A stretch of DNA of 10,684 bases. Origin: Deferribacterales bacterium UBA4806. Its GTDB lineage: Bacteria; Chrysiogenota; Deferribacteres; Deferribacterales; UBA228. The stretch is from assembly GCA_002402635.1 (NCBI GenBank), contig DHGE01000059.1, positions 1-10,684 on the forward strand. The letters are read 5' to 3'. Positions 6,015-10,684 of the stretch are shown one piece after another; positions within the stretch are counted from its first letter, which is position 1; each line of letters begins with the position of its first letter. Below the pieces are notes generated by a model. The model searched no databases, was not told the DNA's origin, and saw only the letters and a program-made list of their open reading frames with translations. A program made the position numbers and the translations under genes.

Positions 6015-7130
6015 ATGAAGATTAAATCATTTGAGTTTAATTTAAGAGAACTTGCAGGATCTATGGGAGACTTTGGTACTCTTTTCCCTTTAGCAATAGG
6101 TTATATAGCTGTATGCGGTATTAATCCATCTGGACTTTTAATAACTATGGGTTTAGCAAATATTATTACAGGCTTTGTGTATAGAATACCTATGCCTATA
6201 GAACCTATGAAAGTAATAGCTGTTGTGGCTATAGCTCAGCACTGGGCCCCATCAATGGTTTATGCATCTGGTTTTGCTATGGGAATTATATGGTTAATAT
6301 TTGCATTAACAGGAATAATTGATTGGATCGCAAAATTAACACCTAATTCTATTATACGCGGAATTCAAATTACTCTTGGAATATTGCTCGTTGTTGAAGC
6401 TTTTAAAATGATTTCATCCTGGTGGTTGCTGGGTATTTTTTCTATTTTTATAGTACTTTTATTTAAAAATAATCGTTTTGCACCTGCTGCTATAGTATTA
6501 ATAACATTAGGTATTGGAATTATGTTCATAAAAGGTCAATTTCAACAGATGCATCAACCTGCAATTTCATTTCCCTATTTTACATCTTTTACTTTTAATG
6601 AGGTTTGGCAGACGTTATTTTTGGCTGGTTTTGCTCAGATTCCATTAACTATTACCAATGCAACTATTTCAACTTCATCCTTGATTAAAACATATTGGCC
6701 AGAAAAACCTGTTAGTGAGAGAAAACTCTCGTGGAATCAGGGGATTATGAATATAATTATTCCTTTTTTTGGAGGTATGCCATTGTGTCATGGTGCTGGA
6801 GGTTTAGCAGGACAATATTATTTTGGAGCAAGGACAGGTGGAACTAATATAATTGAAGGTATTATTGAGGTTTTGATGGGGCTGTTTTTAGCCAATGCTA
6901 TTGCTGAAGTATTTTCATTTTTCCCCAGCGCAATTATTGGAGCTATGATGTTTATGGTAGGAGTTGAACTAACTAAATTTGCTAAAGATATTCATGTTAA
7001 TAAAGACATTATTGTTATGACTGTAGTAATTATTATTTCATTAATCACAAACATGGCTTTTGGTTTTTTGGTTGGTCTTGTTATATACTATATATTAAAA
7101 TTTGATTTACTAAAGAAAAATTTTATTTAA
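6015..7130 (+). CDS. MOT1-family molybdate (or sulfate) transporter
   Basis: A 371-residue polytopic membrane protein with roughly ten hydrophobic segments. Three motifs mark the MOT1 branch related to SulP carriers: ELAGSMGDFGTLFPLA near residue 12, MPIEPMKVIAVVAIA near 60, and FFGGMPLCHGAGGLAGQYYF near 253, followed by GARTGG. No STAS domain follows, as expected for MOT1. Family members in plants and algae import molybdate with high affinity; bacterial ones are annotated as putative sulfate/molybdate transporters. The gene stands alone, with no molybdenum cofactor genes nearby. No ribosome-binding site precedes the ATG (AATTAACT), but homologues begin at this place, so I keep the start. Broken frames lie just upstream, which may mean it has lost its original operon leader. 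Confidence 0.88.
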   Translation: MKIKSFEFNLRELAGSMGDFGTLFPLAIGYIAVCGINPSGLLITMGLANIITGFVYRIPMPIEPMKVIAVVAIAQHWAPSMVYASGFAMGIIWLIFALTGIIDWIAKLTPNSIIRGIQITLGILLVVEAFKMISSWWLLGIFSIFIVLLFKNNRFAPAAIVLITLGIGIMFIKGQFQQMHQPAISFPYFTSFTFNEVWQTLFLAGFAQIPLTITNATISTSSLIKTYWPEKPVSERKLSWNQGIMNIIIPFFGGMPLCHGAGGLAGQYYFGARTGGTNIIEGIIEVLMGLFLANAIAEVFSFFPSAIIGAMMFMVGVELTKFAKDIHVNKDIIVMTVVIIISLITNMAFGFLVGLVIYYILKFDLLKKNFI

Positions 7131-7282
7131 GGTTTTTGTATTTACTCAGCTACCTGACCCCTGATGTCAATAATGGACACAAAATATTTTCATGATGCAC
7201 ACCTCATTTCATAATATTGCTTCATATATTTAGCAGTGGATAGATTGTTATTCATAAGGTTTGTTGGGTTTTCAGTGATGAG

Positions 7283-7304
7283 TAAAAAGTAAATACCTGA
7301 CACT
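7283..7304 (+). repeat. Dispersed CCTGACACT repeat, copy 6 (consensus)
   Basis: A perfect consensus copy followed by GTTTTTTT. It lies between the transporter gene and the cassette region. Confidence 0.85.
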
Positions 7305-7400
7305 GTTTTTTTCTTGCGTAGATCAGAAATACCATGTCCTTTGTCAAAGGATAGGCATAATCAAAAAACCTTATTGCAACTCTCTTTATTGGCCCAGCTG

Positions 7401-7422
7401 GAGAAAGTAAATATCTGACACT
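7401..7422 (+). repeat. Dispersed CCTGACACT repeat, copy 7 (diverged)
   Basis: GAGAAAGTAAATATCTGACA then CT, with three mismatches to the consensus, followed by ATTTTTTC. Only about 100 bases separate it from copy 6. Confidence 0.75.
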
Positions 7423-7576
7423 ATTTTTTCAAGTATTTTCGTTGTATAATTTTATAGAAATTGGTAAAATAAAGAAAGTTAAATGATTATTAATAATTTC
7501 AGCAACAATTATACATCAAGTTCGTATAATATGCAACAAAAGGTCGATATTATGCATTCAATTCGCATAGAAACGA

Positions 7577-7641
7577 GTTATATTCAATTTTTGGATTACT
7601 TATTTTTAGAAAGAGAGAGGGGCTTAGTCCTTCGGACATAT
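7577..7641 (+). repeat. Left cassette end: crossover core and inverted arms
   Basis: It contains GTTATATTC (7577-7585), TTTTTGGATTACT (7588-7600) and AGAGAGGGGCTTA (7614-7626), each with a perfect reverse complement near 9596-9728. The hairpin sequence GTCCTTCGGAC (7627-7637) lies in TAGTCCTTCGGACATAT, a 17-base direct repeat of 9608-9624. A further hairpin, CTTTTAC-TTC-GTAAAAG, follows at 7645-7661. The 83-codon open frame crossing this block (7483-7734) is rejected as a gene. Confidence 0.7.
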
Positions 7642-9820
7642 TGCCTTTTACTTCGTAAAAGAATTTATAGGAAGGGGCGTCAATTCTTCACTCACACATC
7701 TTTAATAGTAAGATTTATTAAACATTACTTATAATCAATATAATATGGGAAGATATAATGATATTTCAATTAAAAAATTAGTACAAGGAATAAATAACCT
7801 ATATTTACTTCCAGATATTCAAAGACCATTTGTCTGGAAAAATAATAAAAACGAATTTGAGGATAAAGTTTGTAGTTTATTTGATTCAATACTTAGAAAC
7901 TATCCTATTGGAACTTTATTATTTTGGAAAATTGATAAAAAAAGAGCATCAGATGATAATCTAAGTCTGCTTAAATTTTTAGAAAATTCAAATCAAGATA
8001 AGAATGATAAATTTTTATCAATGTCTTCTGAAAAGGATTATATTTTAGTTTTAGATGGACAACAAAGAATGACAATATTTAATTTAGTTTTTAATGGAAT
8101 ATTTGAAGATGTTTATAGGAATAAGAGCAGAAAGAGAAATTTATATTTTAATTTATTAACCGATTTAGATAAAAACGGAGAACTTGAAGATAATTTTTAC
8201 GAATTTAAGTTTTTTGAAGAAGAAAAAGATAATTTCTTCATAGATGATAAAAATAAAATATGGTACAAAATTAAAGACATTTTAAATCTAGAAGTTGCAG
8301 ATTTAGTAGATGAATTTGATAAAATTTATGCGGCAAAAACAGATATAACTACTGAAAATAAAAAATTAATTATGAAGAATCTAACAAAATTATTATCATC
8401 CATTACAAAAGAAAATATTTCTTATTATGAAATAGAAAAATCAAAAAAAGATGATGAGGCATTAGAAATATTTGTTAGAGTTAATTCACAAGGAGTAGTT
8501 TTAAGTTATTCTGATTTACTATTTTCAAAAATAATTCAATATTGGAAAAATGATGAAAATAATGAGAGTGCAAGAGATATATTTTATCAATTTCTAAAAG
8601 GAGATGATAAAAAGGGAGAAATCAAAGGAATAAATCGATATGGTGAAGGATTTAATTTTGGTAATGATTTTATTTTAAAAACTTCATTAGTATTAATCAA
8701 TAAGGAAATAAGATATAAAATTAAAAATTTTAATGAAGAAAATATTAAGTTAATCAAAGATAATTGGGAAAAAATAACTTCTTCAATAAGAAAAGTTGTA
8801 AAGTTTTTACCCAAAATAGGAATAACATCAAGTAAATATTTAAGAAGTTTAAACTCTATAATTCCAATAATTTATTTTGTTTATAAAAATGATTTATATA
8901 ACAAAGATATTGAAGAAGATACTAATGAAAATAAAGAATTATTTAAAAAATTCATTTACATAATTTTATTAAATGGTGTTTTTGGTGGGCAATCAGACCA
9001 ATTATTAAAATCTTCAAGAGATGAAATAAACAAAACCGAAAGCACATTATTTCCTGTCGATAAATTACTAAAAGTATTAGGAAATACTAAAACGATTAAA
9101 AAAGGGGATGATATAATCGAATTTTTAGATGAAATACAATATAATACTGATAAAAGCAAAATCATATTAAAAATATTGTATGGAAATTTAATGGATGATG
9201 AAACTCAAGAAGACCATTTATTTCCACAAAAAAAGACAAAAAAGAAATATGATAAAAATTTAGTGGATAACATAGGTAATCTACAAGCTTTAAAATCTGA
9301 AAATCAGATTAAAAGTGGGGAATCTTTTGAAAAATGGCTAGAGAAAATTTTATTAAAAATACCTGATTTTAAAGATAAAAGTTTTATCCCAAAACTAGAT
9401 TCTGAAGAAGAACCCGATGAAGAATTAAAGTCTTGTGGAGAATTAAAATCCTATTCAGAAGATAATTTTGAAGTATTTTTAAAAAGAAGAAAAATTTTAA
9501 TTTTCAGAAAGATTAAAGATTATTTTACTTTTATTTGAAGAATTAAAACAAGACGTCCCTTCTATTTTCTTTTTTAGAAAAAAAGAAACAAAAAATAAGC
9601 CCCTCTCTAGTCCTTCGGACATATACACTCCCTTAGGTCGAATTTATCAGTAATCCAAAAACTCTAAAATTTTCCTACGGAACGTTGCACTAAATTTTAG
9701 GTCTTCCCTTTGGTCAGACGAATATAACAGCGATTAAGAGATTACGAAGTCTTGCAGACTTCTCCATCCAAATTCGGTTTTGTGGGTTGCCTCAAAACCG
9801 AACTTCTCTTAATCGCGATG
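7578..9820 (+). mobile_element. Integron-type gene cassette carrying a DUF262 gene
   Basis: The segment is bounded by GTTATAT at 7577-7583 and 9820-9826, the expected G^TT crossover form of integron 1R cores, and a third copy in reverse (ATATAAC, 9722-9728) sits at the far edge of the attC-like site. Three further inverted pairs nest inside: GTTATATTC (7577-7585 with 9720-9728), TTTTTGGATTACT (7588-7600 with 9649-9661) and AGAGAGGGGCTTA (7614-7626 with 9596-9608), all perfect. If 7578-9820 were closed into a circle, these arms would flank the 9730-9816 hairpin as one continuous palindrome. A simple terminal-inverted-repeat transposon explains the outer pairs but not the third GTTATAT or the missing target duplication. 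No integrase gene is present. The cassette reading is an inference. Confidence 0.55.
7745..9538 (+). CDS. DUF262/DUF1524-type protein, GmrSD-like putative defence factor
   Basis: A 597-residue soluble protein. The N-terminal DUF262 (ParB/sulfiredoxin-like) domain shows LPDIQRPFVW at 22-31, YPIGTLLFWK at 53-62, the hallmark VLDGQQRMTIF with DGQQR at 104-108, and FVRVNSQGVVLSYSDLLFSK at 243-262. A helical middle follows. The C-terminal part has EDHLFPQ (His491) and NIGNLQALKSEN (509-520), the pattern of the DUF1524 HNH nuclease domain. GmrSD proteins with this layout are modification-dependent restriction enzymes that use NTP, and many relatives are in phage-defence islands; function here is inferred. 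The start has no ribosome-binding site (AATATAATATG) but the alignment of motifs leaves little room for another. It is the single gene of the first cassette. Lys, Asn and Glu richness matches its AT content. Confidence 0.85.
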   Translation: MGRYNDISIKKLVQGINNLYLLPDIQRPFVWKNNKNEFEDKVCSLFDSILRNYPIGTLLFWKIDKKRASDDNLSLLKFLENSNQDKNDKFLSMSSEKDYILVLDGQQRMTIFNLVFNGIFEDVYRNKSRKRNLYFNLLTDLDKNGELEDNFYEFKFFEEEKDNFFIDDKNKIWYKIKDILNLEVADLVDEFDKIYAAKTDITTENKKLIMKNLTKLLSSITKENISYYEIEKSKKDDEALEIFVRVNSQGVVLSYSDLLFSKIIQYWKNDENNESARDIFYQFLKGDDKKGEIKGINRYGEGFNFGNDFILKTSLVLINKEIRYKIKNFNEENIKLIKDNWEKITSSIRKVVKFLPKIGITSSKYLRSLNSIIPIIYFVYKNDLYNKDIEEDTNENKELFKKFIYIILLNGVFGGQSDQLLKSSRDEINKTESTLFPVDKLLKVLGNTKTIKKGDDIIEFLDEIQYNTDKSKIILKILYGNLMDDETQEDHLFPQKKTKKKYDKNLVDNIGNLQALKSENQIKSGESFEKWLEKILLKIPDFKDKSFIPKLDSEEEPDEELKSCGELKSYSEDNFEVFLKRRKILIFRKIKDYFTFI

Positions 9821-9826
9821 TTATAT
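9596..9826 (+). repeat. attC-like, hairpin-rich recombination site
   Basis: The core is a long imperfect palindrome: ATATAACA (9722-9729) pairs with TGTTATAT (9819-9826), and GCGATTAAGAGA (9730-9741) with TCTCTTAATCGC (9805-9816), leaving a two-base GA bulge. Inside are two perfect hairpins, GAAGTCT-TGC-AGACTTC (9746-9762) and TTCGGTTTTG with CAAAACCGAA (9773-9782, 9793-9802). Left of the core are GTCCTTCGGAC (9610-9620), CTAAAATTT with AAATTTTAG (9664-9672, 9692-9700) and GTCT with AGAC (9701-9704, 9716-9719). Outer ATATAAC/GTTATAT cores and the position just after a gene resemble attC. The cores depart from RYYYAAC at one base, and the classical extrahelical bases are not seen. An RNA structure is an alternative. 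The remaining 9539-9595 is AT-rich with one all-A/T hairpin. Confidence 0.5.
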
Positions 9827-9872
9827 GAAATCGCTGGCTCGTTGGGATTTAAGGTAAAGAGAGGCGCACAAT

Positions 9873-10505
9873 ATGATAACTAATGAAGAATTCACCAAAG
9901 CGACAACAGAATTTAACGACATCGAAAAAAGAGGTAGTTTTTATAATATGGCTATTAATCTTATCAAGAATAATTTTGAGATGGAGGCTTATTTTTTAAT
10001 TCTTGCCACTTGGAATTTCGCTCGTTTTAGATACGCAGTAAACGATTTTGATATCAAGGGATTTGAAGAAAAAATCAAAGAACTTAATCCCTTGTTTAAC
10101 AAATTGAAATATGAAGATTTTAGAACTATAGATTTTGATAAATATAAAGAGGATATAAAAGAGATATTTGGAACCCTTTCTTCAATTAAAGGGGTTGAAT
10201 TCACGGGCGCATCGAAAATAATGCATCTTAAAAACAGGTCTGTTTTTGTCATGTGGGATGGGTACATTAAAGGAGAGAAAACAAAAAAATATTACAACGA
10301 ACTTAAAATTGTGAAAAATGGAAACTGGGAAATTAAGAGATATCAGAATAAACCAGAAGATTATTTTCAATTCCTTAAGGATATGAAGGAAAGGTTTAAA
10401 GACATAAATTTTCAGAGCAATGAAAAAAAAACCTTTGCCAAAGCAATAGATGAATTCAACTATGTTAACATAACGCTTCCTATTCAAAATATGGAAAAAA
10501 GATAA
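9873..10505 (+). CDS. Uncharacterised 210-residue protein, possible helix-hairpin-helix fold
   Basis: I do not recognise the family with confidence. The protein is soluble, without signal peptide or membrane segments, and mainly helical. Its most distinctive stretch is FTGASKIMHLKNRSVFVMWD (110-129), followed by GYIKGEKTKKYY. A GxxxASK(x)hHh...hFxxWD pattern occurs in several small proteins of defence and cassette contexts with a helix-hairpin-helix or DNA-glycosylase-like core, so DNA binding is a guess. Other conserved-looking parts are ATWNFARFRYAVNDFD (45-60) and DFRTIDFDKYK (82-92). The start has AGAGAGG nine bases before the ATG, unlike the preceding gene. It is the only gene of the second cassette and lies 52 bases after the crossover. 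It may act alone rather than with the DUF262 protein, since cassettes move independently. Confidence 0.7.
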   Translation: MITNEEFTKATTEFNDIEKRGSFYNMAINLIKNNFEMEAYFLILATWNFARFRYAVNDFDIKGFEEKIKELNPLFNKLKYEDFRTIDFDKYKEDIKEIFGTLSSIKGVEFTGASKIMHLKNRSVFVMWDGYIKGEKTKKYYNELKIVKNGNWEIKRYQNKPEDYFQFLKDMKERFKDINFQSNEKKTFAKAIDEFNYVNITLPIQNMEKR

Positions 10506-10556
10506 TAAAAAGAGCTGAGTAATTCTACTATGTCAATTCAGAATATGATAATATTC

Positions 10557-10603
10557 GCCAGCGACTCTTCGTCGCTTTGCTCCTCGCCCTTCAGGGCGTA
10601 TAA
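10557..10603 (+). repeat. Truncated attC-like site of the second cassette
   Basis: Two perfect hairpins, AGCGAC-TCTTC-GTCGCT (10560-10576) and CGCCC-TTCA-GGGCG (10585-10598), follow the arm GCCAGCGA (10557-10564) and precede a broken TATAA core. They correspond in position to the hairpins left of the core in the first site. The palindromic half expected downstream is missing. Confidence 0.5.
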
Positions 10604-10622
10604 AAAGTAAATACCTGACACT
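10601..10622 (+). repeat. Dispersed CCTGACACT repeat, copy 8 (consensus)
   Basis: A perfect consensus copy followed by ATTTTATTCTTTT. It overlaps the broken TATAA core of the second cassette site by three bases. The last 60 bases of the window are AT-rich with no gene visible. Confidence 0.85.
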
Positions 10623-10684
10623 ATTTTATTCTTTTATTTCTTCAATTTTAAATATAATAAAAATATTTTTAATATAATTCTCCA

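Larger units (their letters stand above)
7131..7482. other. Gene-poor spacer with repeat copies and possible gene debris
   Basis: This 352-base stretch holds repeat copies 6 and 7, a variant ACCTGACCCC motif at 7151-7160, and no convincing gene. On the minus strand, 7195-7286 can be read as ITENPTNLMNNNLSTAKYMK continuing QYYEMRCAS and then a stop; it resembles the end of a protein but I do not recognise it. The sequence between the two repeat copies (7312-7400) has no long open frame with a start codon. Confidence 0.5.
9821..10603 (+). mobile_element. Second cassette, truncated at its 3' site
   Basis: It begins at the crossover in GTTATAT (9820-9826), encodes one gene in the same direction as the first cassette, and ends in hairpin-rich sequence. 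The octamer TCGCTGGC (9831-9838) recurs in reverse as GCCAGCGA at 10557-10564, the same extended-arm design as in the first cassette. The expected ATATAAC-type core is cut short as TATAA at 10599-10603, where repeat copy 8 begins. The right half of the recombination site is absent, so the cassette should no longer be excisable. Confidence 0.45.

Noticed and set aside
7508..7577. A preceding attC or attI site left of the first cassette
   Set aside because: ATTATAC and GTATAAT (7508-7514, 7524-7530) form a hairpin, and GTATAAT could be a degenerate left core for GTTATAT at 7577, but the inner arms pair over only four bases. That is too little to support a site.
7483..7734. An 83-codon open frame before the DUF262 gene
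   Set aside because: It crosses the proposed cassette boundary and two perfect hairpins, has no ribosome-binding site, and its translation is of low complexity without resemblance to a known family.
9566..9588. A hairpin after the DUF262 gene as a rho-independent terminator
   Set aside because: The ten-pair stem contains a single G-C pair and is followed by A-rich rather than T-rich sequence on the coding strand, so it is not a convincing terminator.
7577..9728. The DUF262 segment as a transposon with terminal inverted repeats
   Set aside because: Flanking bases give no target duplication, there is no transposase, and the model leaves the palindrome and third GTTATAT at 9820-9826 unexplained. 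It is kept as the main alternative to the cassette model.
1979..10622. The dispersed repeats as a CRISPR array
   Set aside because: The spacing is irregular (about 0.1 to 3.2 kb) with whole genes between copies, and no cas genes are present.

Overview
The window is AT-rich DNA with strong Gram-positive ribosome-binding sites (AGGAGG-type) and low-GC codon use. The gene set is a tetrameric-type zinc alcohol dehydrogenase, a DUF421 membrane protein, a GSP39/YdaD-like dehydrogenase with a YdaT-like small protein, a MOT1-type molybdate transporter and several toxin-antitoxin modules. This points to a low-GC Firmicute, most likely an anaerobic member of the Clostridia or Halanaerobiia. That assignment is an inference; no rRNA or marker gene is present.

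Layout. Positions 1-360 hold a decayed IS3-type transposase on the minus strand, next to a zinc alcohol dehydrogenase (429-1493, minus). Positions 1765-3070 hold toxin-antitoxin material: a headless RelB/DinJ antitoxin, a promoter and truncated N-terminus of an AAA_14/DUF4143 ATPase, and an intact mazEF operon with a palindromic operator. Next come a DUF421 protein (minus), a two-gene stress-type operon (SDR plus YdaT-like protein), and hicAB (minus), whose HicA appears to have lost its catalytic histidine. After a gene-poor stretch with a broken reading frame comes the molybdate transporter (6015-7130).

From about 7577 the character changes. Two genes on the plus strand, a DUF262/DUF1524-type (GmrSD-like) putative defence protein and an unrecognised 210-residue protein, are each followed by hairpin-rich sequence. 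The first is bounded by GTTATAT cores. Three nested inverted segments at the two ends (7577-7626 and 9596-9728) would join into one continuous palindrome if the segment 7578-9820 were circularised. This is the expected logic of an integron-type gene cassette with an attC-like site. The second cassette shows the same design, but its site is cut off at a repeat copy. No integrase gene is in the window.

Eight copies of a short sequence with core AAAAGTAAATACCTGACACT, mostly followed by a T tract, lie between genes and all point the same way. Their left edges coincide with the broken ends of at least three features (the DinJ fragment, the AAA ATPase fragment and the second cassette site), suggesting they mark insertion or rearrangement points. 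Overall this looks like an accessory region built from toxin-antitoxin modules, gene debris, short dispersed repeats and cassette-like defence genes.
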